From contig OY978525.1 of NCBI GenBank assembly GCA_963854835.1, positions 114,155,018 to 114,219,017 of the forward strand: 64,000 nucleotides of DNA. Direction: 5' to 3'. The notes under the pieces were generated by a model. That model did not search any database and was not told the origin of the DNA. It saw only the letters and a list, made by a program, of their open reading frames with translations. The translations under genes and the position numbers were made by a program. This stretch comes from Megamerina dolium. Its lineage: Eukaryota > Arthropoda > Insecta > Diptera > Megamerinidae. Shown here piece after piece: positions 35,226-48,161 of the stretch; the first letter of the stretch is position 1; each line of letters starts with the position of its first letter.

Positions 35226-37520
35226 ACCTCCAGGCAAAACGAACAACTCAAAATTTAATACATACGCTTATATATAAAATGTATTCGCAATGCGAACTTA
35301 TAGTAATTGCAATATGGCCAAAAGGTTTTTGCCAAAGCATAAAATAAGATAATGTTAAATCTAGATTTTACTGTACCTTACTTAAAATATATAAAAATCG
35401 GCATGTTATTCGCTTTGACAGAAGCCTATTTATGGTTTCAATTATACATATGCTTTAACCAGTTTTCATAAGTGTGCATTAGGGATGCTAATTTTCGGGC
35501 TTTTTGCTGATCCTCAATTTTTTTTTTTTAATTTATACATTTACAAATTTATAAAATATTTAAAAAACTTTCAAATTGATGAAAAATTTTAAAATAAAAA
35601 TTGAAAAAAAACACATAATTTAAACGATTATAAAAAGTGTTTGTCAAAACTATCAAGCTTTCATTGAATTTAACAATTGATAATGATGAAAACAAATTCA
35701 ATATCAATTTATTGTTTATTTCGAATGAAAATATTCAGCTAATTCTCAAAGAATAAAATATAATAATTCGGTGAATGCATTATTTGATATGAAAAAGTTA
35801 CTATTTTTGTAGAAAACTTTCTTTTTTTTATTTTTTGAATTTATGAGAATGCGTGGATTTCTGTCAAATGACATAATATTTAATTTTCAATTGCAATCGT
35901 TCATCAATAAAGTCTTGATTTTTAATTGTCAATCCGCTTTGGAAAAATAAGTCAAACTAATTTATTGTATAATATATTTTGCATTTAATATATGAAATTG
36001 AAATTAGAATTGGACTACGTTTGAAATTGCTTTAAAATAGGGTCCTAAAAATGACGTCATAATGAATCCGCATGTAACCTTTTCATGCAATGTCATTTAT
36101 TTCTATTTCAAAAACAATTTTCTGAATATAAATTTATTTAATCGAAGAATAATTTGTTGCTTTAAAGTTGAGCCTTTAGCATTTATCTCAATTTACTCAA
36201 TTATCGAGATCCATCCTAACAAACACTTCGATTTCTGGTATAACATCTAAACCGGGATCATGGGATCATAGCGTCACTCAAGCGTGCATAAATGGTTATG
36301 TGTACGTATGTATATGTAGATATATCAATGTAATATTTTTTTCTCTTTTCTTTTTATTGCAAGTATTGATACGATCGATGTACAATGCAACAAGTTTTCG
36401 TTTGCTCACTCAACTCACAAACCGCTTTAGGTTTGGTATAGTAAATGCGGAAAAGAAAGTCAACAGCCAGTCGTCATAGTAGCAACGAATACAGTTAGTT
36501 TATGGAAAATACACTGAAAAAAAACAACATTAAGATAATATTTTTTATTTGTGATTTAAAGCAAAAAAAAAATTATAATTCATAAAAAAAAAAAATTATT
36601 AAATATTAAATATTCATTATGCATAAATGTTTAGGTTCAGAAATTCAAAGTTGCATTTCATATATATACTACTTAGAACACTTTGACTATTTCCATTGAC
36701 ATTCATTCTTCATAAATCTGTACATTTTGACTTTCCGCAGGCTCGAAATTTATTTTAGACATCTGGTTTTAGCTCAGAATATAATTTTTGGTATGGAATG
36801 TATTTTTCCCCCCAAATAATTGGAATGTAATTTTTTCTCCCGGACTACCCTATCTGGGTAACACTAAATCCATTTGTTCATGTTCACGCCTTAACATATC
36901 TTTTATATATATATTCTTATTTGCTGACACAAATGTCATATTGATTTCCTTGATATTTATTTAATTTTTATACCTTCATATTGACTAATTTGAAATACGT
37001 AGGTACACACAACGAAAATAAAATGTTTTATGTATGTGTGAAAAAAAAAAATTGTTTTTGTAAGAAAAATCTTCTCATATAATTAAGCCGGTTAAGCATC
37101 ATACCTATTGTTGGATGGATGTTCGAACTGAAATTGAATTATGTATGGTATCTGTTGTATGTACATACGTCAGATATACACATTGTAGCCAGTGTAGCGT
37201 GAGAGTAGTGTAGCTAAAGAAAAAGTCATAATAAATAAATAAATATCTTCATACATATATATGTACAATATCTATCGTACATAGTATTAAATATCAAAAT
37301 TTCTATATTTCATACAATCATATCTACTAAATATTGTATATGGCTGAATGTGGCCAAAAAGCATATACAAACACTGTATAAATTTGTTGTTTGTTTGTTT
37401 GTTTGCTGTCATCGCTTTCGTTGTAGCCTTTATTGTTGTTGTTGTTGCTATTGTCACTTAACTTACTTAGTTTTAGTTGCTTACATATTTGAGTATGGTT
37501 TTTTTTTAAATTCAAACTGA
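35226..37520. other. AT-rich spacer upstream of the putative promoter
   Basis: No gene recognised. (TTTG)n at 37384-37405 and (TTG)n at 37432-37447 lie 80-140 bp upstream of the putative start site. No TATA box is placed properly upstream of it. Confidence 0.5.
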
Positions 37521-37524
37521 TCAT

Positions 37525-37559
37525 TCAGTTGCAAACACATTTCAATACGAAGCGGTCGT
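37525..37559 (+). promoter_or_regulatory. TATA-less core promoter: Inr plus DPE
   Basis: The sequence TTCAGTT contains a perfect TCAKTY initiator with A+1 at 37527. GGTCGT occupies 37554-37559, which is +28 to +33, a perfect match to the RGWYVT downstream promoter element at its canonical position. Both motifs and the spacing are seen directly; the consensus is from Drosophila core-promoter work. No TATA box is visible at -30. Chance co-occurrence in 64 kb is possible but low for exact spacing. Confidence 0.6.
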
Positions 37560-37963
37560 TGTATTCTTGGCTTCTTGGCATCAAATCAATTTTATTTTTT
37601 TTTTTTTCATTTTCTCTCGTACTGTTGTGTTGTGTCGCTCAAATCTGTTCATAAATATTTAATCGTTATACAGTACAGTTTTATGTTTTCCATCGAAAGG
37701 GAATGGTGAAAAAATAAGAGATTTTTACAATTGAAAACTTAGTTAATCGCTTATGAAAATAATCCACAAATAATAAAAATATATGAAAATTGCATAAAAT
37801 ATAAATACTTATAACTACATAAGTATAAATAATAAATACGTGCTTGATTTGTATAATCATTTGTTTTGAACGGCAACAAAATTGTAAAATTCAAAACAAA
37901 AAATTTGCATTAATATAATCAGCAAGCTTGCTCCATTCATAGTGTCAACAAAACACAACAAAA

Positions 37964-37996
37964 ATGTTGAACATTATACGAAATCAAATCGATAAG
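37964..37996 (+). CDS. Putative first coding exon of an unidentified host gene
   Basis: An ATG in a good insect start context (CAAAAATG, 37964) opens eleven codons, MLNIIRNQIDK. A splice-donor-like AAG|GTTAGT follows immediately (intron from 37997). With the start site at 37527 the 5' UTR would be 437 nt and AT-rich. I do not recognise the peptide, and no later exon was identified in the window, so the first intron would be long or the call wrong. The exon would end in phase 0. The evidence is the combination of promoter, start context and donor; any one alone would be weak. Confidence 0.35.
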
Positions 37997-39221
37997 GTTA
38001 GTAGAAACAAAAATTTGTTTGTTTTTTATTATAAATTTTTTTTTTTTTTTTCTTTGCAAAATTTTACTATTTTGTTATTTATCACATTACATAAGCCATG
38101 GTGGATAGTTATTGTAACTTTCTTTTTATTATCTAAGTATTGATGGTAATATATTTTTTGATTCAAATCATCAGTATGCGTAGTAATTTTTATATTAGCT
38201 AATATTTATACATTTAATATTGCCGTATGACTAAGTTATTTGAAATTTGATTCCTGAAATTATCAACAAATTGACGAGATGCTTTACCATCGACAGATTT
38301 TTACATACTGACCATAGTACTTAGTAGCCAAAAACCGATTTTTAAAATATTTTTAATCATCTTATTTAAGAGGAGCATAAGCATTTCCACTAAGACTTTT
38401 ATGGTATCAATAAATCAATGAATATTCTTCTAAAACTATAATTTGGCTATCGTTTTCTTAATTAGTCAATAATATTCTTCTTATTCTTAATAAGTAAGAC
38501 CACTAAATAATCAATAATTATTGAGCTGGCCATTAAAAAATTGTCAAAATCGAATTGCCAATGTTTTCATACACAAATTCATCTCAAACTACTATCTTCA
38601 AGAAAAATATGTGCAATTTGTTTCTTAAGCAGGCAAAATGTGACAGCTAACTAATATCGGAAAGCAAAAAATTATAACATTGACAAAAGTTATCAAATAT
38701 ATGTGTGTATTGTCAGAAACATGCATGTGCAAAATCGGCACTGAATTAGTTGCCATTCAATATTTTGCATTTAACTATTATTAGATTAATTTTAATTCCT
38801 CGAAAATTTTGCAAGTTATACAATACTTAGAGATGAAGAATTGCTAAGGAATTGCAAGAAAATTTTGTTGTGTGACGACTGCATAAGTAACCTTCTTATT
38901 TGGGTTATATGTCCTCTATTCTTTTCATTACTTTTTTTTTTTTTTGCTTCAAAAAGAAGGAGAAGAAGAAGAACTTATGATAACGAGAATGAAATATAAA
39001 TAGCTTCATTTTGGATTTATATTTTTTTAACTAGGTACAAGATCACATTAGATTTGAATAATGCGAAAAGAAGCTGTTTTGCACTTTATTTAATTTGTCA
39101 ATATTTTCCTCTGGCTCATCATGGAGATATTCATAGTGAAACTAGAGTATACTACTTCTATAAAAAAGCATAAATTTTATGGAGTATTGGTGAGCAGCCA
39201 CATAACCCAACAGTTAAAAAA
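37997..39221. other. AT-rich sequence, possible first intron
   Basis: Non-coding, with poly-T runs at about 38038 and 38932. No exon recognised. Confidence 0.4.
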
Positions 39222-39575
39222 ATATTTGGAACTTAAAGCCCCGAAGGGCTCTTTGACCGAGCTTCTCTTCAATTATTGTTGTGCATGTTAAATTTTGGAC
39301 AGTATTAGAAGGGACCTACTTATTTTAGCCGGTTCCGAACGGCAGAACTCCCGCCCCATCACTTATTCTGAGTATCGTCACAGGGTTCTTTTAAAAGCTT
39401 TTCCATGGCAAATTGTTACTGTCGGAAGAATTGCCAATTGCTTGCCGACAGGTGGGTACCGTTCAAAATAAAATTCTTTTCGATATTAAATTTGTTATGC
39501 TTCAGCCAGGGATTGAGCCCAAGACCTACAGATCAGAAGGCCAACACACTAACCACTGAGCTACGGCACCCACTA
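39222..39575 (-). repeat. tRNA-derived SINE, nearly full length
   Basis: The minus-strand head GTGCCGTAGCTCAGTGGTTA is the best preserved A-box region in the window, followed by a B-box-like GGGCTCAATCCC. All body blocks are present in order (CGACAGGTGGGTACC, GCAAATTGTTACTGTCGG, CAGTATTAGAAGGGACCT) down to the GGAACTTAAAGCCCC tail. About 350 bp; a good consensus reference. Confidence 0.85.
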
Positions 39576-39704
39576 ACCCAACCTTACCTAACAATATTTT
39601 ATGAGTATGCTTAACATTCTACTTGATAATATCACGATTTAGCATAATTTTATATATATTTTTTCCGTCATACATTTTTAACTTATAAGTAATATCAAAT
39701 CAAC

Positions 39705-39985
39705 GCCATCGAAGCTAGATAGCCGAAATGGCCTTCGATGCACTATTCTGGTTACGAAAAGCTTTAGCTGAGCTTCTTTTTCTTTATTACGTAACGACGC
39801 CATCGAAGCTAGATAGCCGAAATGGCCTTCAATGCACTATTCTGGTTACGAAAAGCTTTAGCTGAGCTTCTTTTTCTTTATTACGTAACGACGCCATCGA
39901 AGCTAGATAGCCGATATGACCTTCAATGCACTATTCCAGTTACGAAAAGCTTCAGCTGAGCTTCTCTTTCATTATTGCATATTGT
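39705..39985. repeat. 94-bp tandem repeat, three units
   Basis: GCCATCGAAGCTAGATAGCC starts at 39705, 39799 and 39893, exactly 94 bp apart. Units 1 and 2 differ by one base in the part checked; unit 3 is more diverged and runs into a SINE-like segment. The AGCTGAGCTTCT block in each unit resembles the SINE tail segment GAGCTTCTCTTC, so the unit seems to be an amplified piece of a SINE tail. Confidence 0.85.
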
Positions 39986-40215
39986 TGTACAATAGCCGAT
40001 GCCGAACGGACCGCAAAATTCTTGTAGCATTACGTTATGGGAGCATTATCACCAAAGCTCCTTGAGAAATATTCAGTAGCAAATATATACTGTCGGCAGA
40101 AGAATATTTTGTGTATTTCTTGAACAAAGTTTTATTTAGATTGTCGAACTAGCTGGAGATATTCCGGACCTTAGACACAGAAAGCCTTCATACTAATCAC
40201 CGCATCGTACGGTAT
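39986..40215 (-). repeat. Diverged SINE-like segment
   Basis: GCCGATGCCGAACGGACCGC, ATATACTGTCGGCAGAAGAA and a final CACCGCATCGTACGG keep the block order of the family but with low similarity. It is continuous with the 94-bp units. Confidence 0.45.
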
Positions 40216-42344
40216 GGCCTTTAATTCATAATTGGACCAAAATTTATTTAATTTATTCAAATATATCACAAATTCAAGAAATTTCGCTCTTATTTGAGAA
40301 AATATTAGTGTCTTACCTTAAAACGTGCCATAGTCCCGCATTTTAAGCTCTACCTGTAAATGTGAAATATCACCGGAAGGCTGTTAATGTTTCATTGAGC
40401 ATTATATTCAGCTAAGGCGTACATTTTTATGTTGCTAAAAGTAATATATTTTAAAATAGCAGTACATAAGGAATTGATATATTTACCGTAAACATTTTCG
40501 AAATAGAGCTTCTTGAAGAGCTTTTTCATAACACCACCATAAGGTGGACCACGTTGAAAAGAATCAAATGGTTATATTTTGTATTATGCCATTGAAAAAA
40601 AATATTTAAATTAAAGGTTAAAGGTCATTCGAATATACATATTTTCTATGAATGCACATACTAAATACATACATACATAATACTACTCCCCTAATAAGCA
40701 ATGCTTATTCTATATTAATTTAAATGTTAAATTTTATTCAAATATATTTTTAGTTAGCATTGATTTGATGAGCGTAAGAATCAAACAGAAACAACATCGA
40801 TATACATACGTGACAATATTAAAATGCATACAAGTCGCATATAATGACTATATTATTTAATAGATATCAACAGTGATCGACGAAGCATTTATGTATATGT
40901 ATACGATAATATAATACGATGTATTTTAAGCAAGCATATAGGTAATATCAATGACAACGGCAAGAGTTAATATTCAACTATATTTTAGATGAAAATAAAC
41001 AAAAAAAAAAAAAAATATATAAATACAATAACATAAAAACAAAAAGCAATAAAATCAAGTTATATCAAAAAGGTACTGCACATATACATAAACGTAACTA
41101 GTTGAAGGTGGATCAGTTCTATATGCATACAAACAGTCTTGCTTAGTACAAGCAAGCAAACCAGCGTCACATCAGAAGATCTCTCATAATCTGAGTCAAC
41201 TAGGTACGTGTGTAAACATTATGTATGATACACTCATATCAGATGCAAGAACGCATTACTATCGTAACAGAATCGCAAGATCTAAATGACTAAATTGCAG
41301 GAAGGTCGCCTCTTTATTTAAATATATGTATATCATATGTGGGATGTACATATGTATGTATGTACTCGTATATATTTAAATAATGCATTGTTGCGATGAA
41401 AATGCGTTACGTTGTTTAATGTTAAATAAAAATACAACAAAAATAAGAAATTGAAAAATTGAATGCCATGCCTATGATCAATAAATTGAATATCACCCAC
41501 ATAAAAGCATTGAAATGAATAAAAGCTGCACAAAAAAAAAATACATTTTTTTTTTATAAAAGAATAATCTTTGTTGTTTCTTTTAATGAGAGTTAAATTG
41601 TTAAATTTTATTTTTTTTTTTTTCGAAATATTAATTTATTACTTCCGTCAGTCAAAGTTGTCATATTTATGCCAAATATTAAGTATTTATACGAGTATAT
41701 AATCTAATTGAATTATTGTAGAGCTTAATGAAGAAGAAGAAGATGAAGTATTACTTGTACTTGCATACCATGTATGAATATCGTACAGTAGAGTGGAACA
41801 CCCAAAAAATACACGATTAAATGCTTGACATTGATAATTTTTTTCTCTTCATTTTAAATCGTATATTCATATATTGTATGGCAGTTATATTCGATTTACT
41901 AGGTATCATCTGCAAATTGTGTTAATTATTTCTATCAATATACTTACTTATACACGTACCATATGCAATCAATATATAAATATAACAAATTTTAACAATA
42001 TGTATTCAAACAATTAACAATATCCCCCAAAAAATGATGTATAAGTATTCGTATGTAGTATAAATTATATCTACATATAGAAAGTCATAGCATTAATTTT
42101 GATTCAGTTAGTACATTATGTAGGGGAATAGTTTGTAGGATGGGATATGCAAATGCTTCCAAATTTGTTTTTTTAATTTTTATTTTGTTTTTCATATATA
42201 GTAAAACCTAAAAACTTTTAAACATATTTCAAAAATGACCAGAAATTTATATATTTGGTTAATACCATTCGTGGCATATAAAACTGACTATTTGGGTTAT
42301 TTTTGAAAGAATAAAAAATTACCTAGTATACAATTTTAACAACA
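40216..42344. other. AT-rich spacer
   Basis: No gene or transposon recognised. Poly-A and poly-T runs near 41010 and 41610. Confidence 0.5.
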
Positions 42345-43464
42345 AGAACTCTCATAGAAACCCTTGTCCTTATTGACAGTCGATTTTCACAAGCTTCTCT
42401 TGAGGCGAATTTTTCACCAGCAAAATCATTCGCCATACAATGGAACAGGTAGTAATCACTTAGTGCCAGATCCGGACTATAAGGTGCATGCATAATAACC
42501 TTCCAACCAAGCTCCCGGAGCTTCTCCCGTAGTCATTATCGATGTGTGTAGCCTGGCGTTGTCCTGATGGAACACAATTCCTCTCCTATTGGCCAAAACT
42601 GGCCGCTTCTGGGCGATTGCTTCCTTCAAACGGTCCAATTGTTGACATTACAGATCCAAATTAAGAGTTTGGCCATAGGGGAGCAGCTCATAGTAGATGA
42701 TTCCCTGCCAATTCCACCAAACACATAGCAAAACCTTTCTGACCGTCAATCCTGGTTTGGCCACCGTTTGCGCCGGCTCACCGCGATTCGACCGGTTGTC
42801 TTAAGTGACCCACTTTTCATCACCAGTAACTATCCGCTTCAAAAATCGATCGATTTTGTTGCGATTTAACAGCGATTCGCAGATGGAAATTCGGTCCATG
42901 AAGTTTTTTTGCGTTAACTCGTGTGGCACCCAAACATCGAGCTTCTCTTTGTATCCAGCCTTATTTAAATGGTTCCAAACGATTTTTTGTGCAATGTATA
43001 GCTCCTGGGCAGTAGAAACAGTGCTTACATGACGGTCAGATTTGACGAATTCCATTATTTTATCGATATTTTCGACAATTGGCGTTCCAGAGCGTGGTGC
43101 ATCTTTGACATCAAAATTACCGGAACGGAATAGACGAGACCAAAATTGCACGTGCTTGGCTGTTACAGTATCAGGACCATAAACACGATTCACATTTTCA
43201 GCCATCTGGTTTGCGTTTTCGCCTTTATCGAAGAAAACTTGTAAAATATGGCGTATTTTCTCTTTACTGGTGTCCATCTTTGACGCGTGCTCAAACAAGC
43301 AATGAGTCCTGCAATCACAAAACTGTCTGAAAAGTTTATTTTGTACGAAATCTTGTCTTTTTAATGCCATCTAGCGTAACCCGATCGCACTTATACAACG
43401 CAAGATACAGATTACTAAAGCCATCTATTGGAACAATAATGGATTTCGTTTTACTACACCTGAT
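42345..43464 (-). pseudogene. mariner, mellifera-like, 3'-truncated copy
   Basis: The 5' end in minus orientation starts at about 43464 with TATCAGGTGTAGTAAAACGA, matching the start of the copy at 48162. The transposase start is most likely MDTSKEKIRHILQVFFDKGE (43277). The frame is open to KRIVTGDEKWVT (first Asp), covering FWSRLFRSGNFDVKDAPRSG and GYKEKLDVWVPHELTQKNFM, and then meets a stop where Tyr is expected. Further on RGIVFHQDNARLHTSIM carries the second Asp. The last 60 or so residues and the right TIR are missing. About 1.1 kb, DD34D family. Confidence 0.85.
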
Positions 43465-44739
43465 ATAAGAATATCTTCTTTAAGAACCTTTCTAAAATCT
43501 CAAATTCTTCAATGAAATTTTTACTTTATAGAAGATATTATTTTGTAAAATTGTATCACTTTAAACAATGACTAATCCAACCTATTGATCTTTCCTCTAA
43601 ATGTACTATGTATTTACGAATATGTGGAATTTCAAAATAGACACATACAAAAGTTACCAAATTTGGTTAAGTAATTGGTGAGTTACAAATACTTTAAGTA
43701 CAAATAAAAAATATACATCACGTTCAATAGTTTAATATTGATATTTTTTTTTTATTTTTTTATTTCTTTATTGATATTTTCAACACTATATTGTATATTA
43801 CTACAACACTTTAATGCATACTATCGTAGTTATAGTGAATCATAAATTACAATCTAGTTTTTTTCATATCTACGAAGATCTATAATATGTTCAAACTGCA
43901 ACATTACATTTACAAAAATGTTGTTTTTAATTATTAATTAAATTTGTAAAGTAAATTACATTTACTAATAGCAAAATATGAAATATTTTTTCAAAACATA
44001 TTGATATAAAAAAACCCTTACATTTTTCGACAGCTCTAATGTATCATATATGCATAAATTATTACATACAAAAATTAAATAATTAAATTACTCGAATGCT
44101 ATTAAAAACTGCATATAACACTATAGTATTTTCACTTTTGACATTGCACATACTCGTATACGATGTTTAATTTTTATACAAATATGATTAATATTGTAGC
44201 TTATGTACATTTGGTATATAATAAAATATAATTTTGTACGTAGAGTAAATACTTCATGTATGGACTTTAAATTATCTCAAGTGCATAGTGCATATTTTTT
44301 ACAATAATTAAGCTTCATAATGAAGAATGCATTAATATTTAATAAGAAGGTACTGTGTAAATTATGAATTTACCTTGCTTTGTTCTATGATGTGTGTTAT
44401 TCGCCAGTTGTACTGAGAAATACTTGGCAAAACAACAAAAAAGATGCTTACTTTAGAGTCTAATAAGTATAGACGCTAAGAAAATTGAGAATACTGCCAA
44501 TTACTTTCGTTGTTTCTACTGTACACTATTTATTTTGAGCGGCGTTTAAGCAGAATTAAAATCCATAGATTTAATTTAATGTTTACTTTAAAAAAATTTA
44601 TATTAGACAACAATTCCTACCACCTTTTTTCACTGAGTCCAGCTTAAACCATTCTGTGGATTTAATACACTAAAATATGTTTGATAATTTTATGGTTGAT
44701 TCCGAGTGTATTAAATCTTCTTCTACACAAAGCCAGTTC
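43465..44739. other. AT-rich spacer
   Basis: Nothing recognised. Confidence 0.5.
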
Positions 44740-45230
44740 ATTCTCACAGTAGATACTCTACGGTTTTTTCCTTTTCTACCTCCTGACAGCTCCTACAATA
44801 GTCATAATACGCTCCATCTGGCGTGACTACTAATAAGGCAGTAGTGACCCTATGGAAATCCAATTATTCTTTTAAAAGTAGTTTAGTCTGACTTAAGTTA
44901 CCTATTACCGACACCAAATTAACCTATTGGTTAAACAGTTAGTCGGCTATACGTATCTACTAATAATTTACAAGTTGACAATGGCATTGGCACCAAACCC
45001 CTATCTGGGTGGAGTGATAGCGTTGTACTCTGGCTGGCAAATTCATCGTCTTTGCAATTTGCTATCTCACCATTTCTATGGGCGGTTACCCAAAGGAGAT
45101 TTATAATGAAATATTGAGCAAGCTTAATAGCTTAATAGCAAGCTTAATAGCTATATCACTGTCTTGAACGAATGCCATACCGATTGGAATGATCGCAGAG
45201 CCGCTTGGCTATTCGAATAAATATAGATAT
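44740..45230 (-). pseudogene. Non-LTR element relic: RNase H end and Cys/His motif
   Basis: The minus strand with several stops reads WVTAHRNGEIANCKDDEFAS, a decayed version of the WVPGHxxIxGNxxADELA end of RNase H. Then LVPMPLSTCKLLVDTYSRLT, GHYCLISSHARWSVL and a Cys-rich remnant follow. Order and spacing fit the 3' end of an RNase H-type non-LTR element. Heavily decayed. Confidence 0.55.
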
Positions 45231-45289
45231 ATAGACATTTGCTGTTGCAAGACAGTTCCTTCTTTTATGTCTAAAATTCATCCTGAAAT

Positions 45290-46675
45290 ACAGTACAATG
45301 ATCAAATGGCTTTTTCATGCCGAGTAATGATGAGAAACTTGTAGAGTACGGTTTTCGGTTCTCGAAAGAGGGCTCGACTTCTCAGTTGCTTAATTAGCCC
45401 AAAGTAGCACCTATTGGCAAGAGCGATCCTACGCAATATCTCCAGGCTGATGTCATTAGTGGTATTAATGCTGGTTCCAAGATAAACAAAGTCCTTCACT
45501 ACTTCAAAAGCGTAGTTATCAACAGTGACGTGCTGTCCAAGATGCCAGAACTCCTTGTCTGTTGACGCTAGGTACTTCATCTTGCCTTCGTTCACCGTAA
45601 GACCCATTCGACGCGACTGTCTCCAACATCTGAAAGTGCTGCACTGACATACACCAACAACATGACACATTTGTTGAAAATAGTGCCTTTATAGACTAGA
45701 CAGATGGCAGCGTTAATCCGGATTACCGGCGCACTTAATCCGAATAAAATATTAACCTGACAGACGGCAGTATTGCGGATTAATTAAACGGCTGATTGCT
45801 GTTTTATTAGGTCTGCTCACTTACATTACTATCACTATCAATTTCTGTCATCTGTCACTCTCGATATGAGAAAATCTACAAGAAGTACATGAACTGAAAA
45901 CTATCAGAAACTTGTAAATTGACATTAACAGTTCGTAATTGACACCTGGATTTATTTTTTCGCCAACGCTTTTCATGTCGAAAACTGTTAAAAGTTTTTT
46001 TATAAGCGAACACACCTATTGTTTTGTAAGTTGAATGGAGAAAAATTCACAATTGAAAATTTTCAGCAGTGTTGCCATCGCAAATTGCCCTAATACTCTT
46101 TTATTTTGAAAATTAACTCATAGAGTTAATGCGGATTAGCTGCAGTTAATGCCCAAGTTAATTCGAATTAAATCGTTAATCCAGATTAACGCTGCCGTCT
46201 GTCAGGGCTATTATGTCGTAAATCAGCAGCTCGTATTATTCTCTGCATAATAAGATTGAAAAAATCGCACGATAACGAATCATGTTGTCTGAAACCCCGT
46301 TCGATATTAAACTCCGGGGAGAGGTCCATCCCAATTTTCACTGCACTACGGGAGTTATACAGTGTCATTCTGCAAAGTTGAATGAGCTTCGCAAGAATAC
46401 CGAACTCAGACATTATTGTGCGGATGTAATCCCTCACCGGACTGTCGAAAATGGCTTTATAATCAACAAATAGGTGGTGTGAGTCGATCTGTTTTTCTTG
46501 GGTCTTCTCCAGGATTTGACGCAGTGTGAACATCTGATCGATGATGGATTTACCAGGTCTCAAGCCACACTGATAAGATAAAATCAGCTTGTTAAGCAGA
46601 GGCTTCAATCTTTCACACAGTACGCTCGATAGGACCTTGTATACGATGCTAAGAAGACTTATTCTCCTTTCTTAT
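45290..46675 (-). pseudogene. Non-LTR reverse transcriptase relic, split by a MITE
   Basis: From 46675 downward: ISLLSIVYKVLSSVLCERLK, PLLNKLILSYQCGLRPGKSI, HHLFVDYKAIFDS (RT motif with Asp), GFRQHDSLSCDFFNLIMQRI, then AADLRHN. A MITE interrupts at about 46205-45696. The frame then resumes with GTIFNK, and about 70 bp that should hold the YADD box are missing. Next are RMGLTVNEGKMKYLASTDKE and VVKDFVYLGTSINTTNDISL, ending near 45300. The clade is uncertain; similar motifs occur in several insect LINE groups. Confidence 0.75.
45696..46205. mobile_element. Non-coding MITE, about 510 bp
   Basis: TIRs: left GACAGATGGCAGCGTTAATC (45699) and right, reversed, GACAGACGGCAGCGTTAATC (ending 46203). 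Both continue with TTAATCCGGATTA-like palindromic words. A second direct copy of the terminal word (CTGACAGACGGCAGTATTGC) lies just inside the left end at about 45754. There is no coding sequence, and the target duplication is not clear. It sits inside a non-LTR reverse transcriptase, so it is younger than that element. Confidence 0.75.
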
Positions 46676-48161
46676 CTCATCCGACAATATTCTGGATATG
46701 AGCTAGTAATATTATAATAAAATATTTATTTGCATGCAGTTTCTCTGAGCTACAAAAATCTATGTTTCTGGGAATGAGTGGAAAACTTTCTCAAATGGTT
46801 GAATGTCCTCTGGAATTAGTGGCTAAAAGATATCAATCAATATATCAATGTTTGGTGTTTCTTTTTTTTTCTGGAGCGGTCTAATTGACTTTACATCTAG
46901 CCAATCACACAATTAATACCATTTGACATTTCCTTAAGAAAACTATTTCTATATTGATTTCTTAAGTTTCAATTGATTGACACTTATTTATAATTTTATG
47001 TAAATTTTGCATGCAACGCCGATATATCGTTATGAAAGACTTTAAATGGAAGTAACGATTTAAAATGTATTTTTTTTTTTTTCAAATGCATGAATACAAT
47101 ATTATTTAGATTACATATATCCATCATACGTATCGTATATTTACACAATGCATACAATTCTGCGGATGAAAATGTCACGCATGCGCAAATTGGATGCACG
47201 AAATGCAAGGCATACAATAGCAACAATATTACAGTGACAGCTATTATGTACAATGGATACAATACACACTTACAATGGATTTTGCCTCCCATATAATTTC
47301 TCAAGAAAATTATAATATGAATACAATAATAAAATAATGGCAGAAATAAAATTGCAACGCAAATAAATACATATACAAATTTATAAACGTTTTATTGGAG
47401 ATGTTGCACAACGTTGCAAGTACATGTGTATGAGTAGAGATACACGAGTATTCATGCATATTCGTTAAAGTAGCCATTGTTGTTGCATGTCAATGCTGAA
47501 AAGCAGTTATGCATGCATGTCGTGAAATAGTAAATGCTAAGAATTTCAAAATACTCGTACATAGTTCGAATAAATTAAATAAAATATTAGAAGTTTGCTC
47601 TGAATGTGGCTAAAGTCACGTATACCTTAAATAAACATTTTTCATTTTTTGCACTATACAATATCTAAAGTTTATGCATTCATTCATTATTCATTCCATA
47701 TCGTTTCACAAACATTGTAGACATATATTTTTGTTTTCTTGCTATAATATACCATCCAAAAAATATATATCGCTATTGTATAAAATTATTAAAATGCGAA
47801 CGATTCTATCGATAATATAGATCTATGCATGATGATCACAATGTCAAAATGAATTCGCGAAAAATTTATTCGCATAAATATGTATAAAGTTCAGCTACTT
47901 CTTATATGAATGAATGCGAAGTTGAGAGTGTAATACCCTGAAATTGGCATTGCCAAATAAAATATTTAAATTTTCTATATAAATTATATTCGCATTTAGG
48001 TTTATGATAGTTATGAGAATCTCGAGATATAAAAGGAATACCGGCAACAGAAATTAAAGATAATATGAAAAAAAGTTTCTATGGTGATAGTGAAAGCATT
48101 CTTTTATCTTAAATTCGCATTAAACACTGTTGTTTATAGAAATTGACAAACACAAGTTAAT
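46676..48161. other. AT-rich spacer
   Basis: No supported gene; overlapping open frames on both strands at 46996-47304 are low-complexity. Confidence 0.5.

Noticed and set aside
39546..39570. tRNA gene-like A-box sequence
   Set aside because: It matches a tRNA head only over the promoter boxes, has no full cloverleaf, and recurs in every SINE copy.
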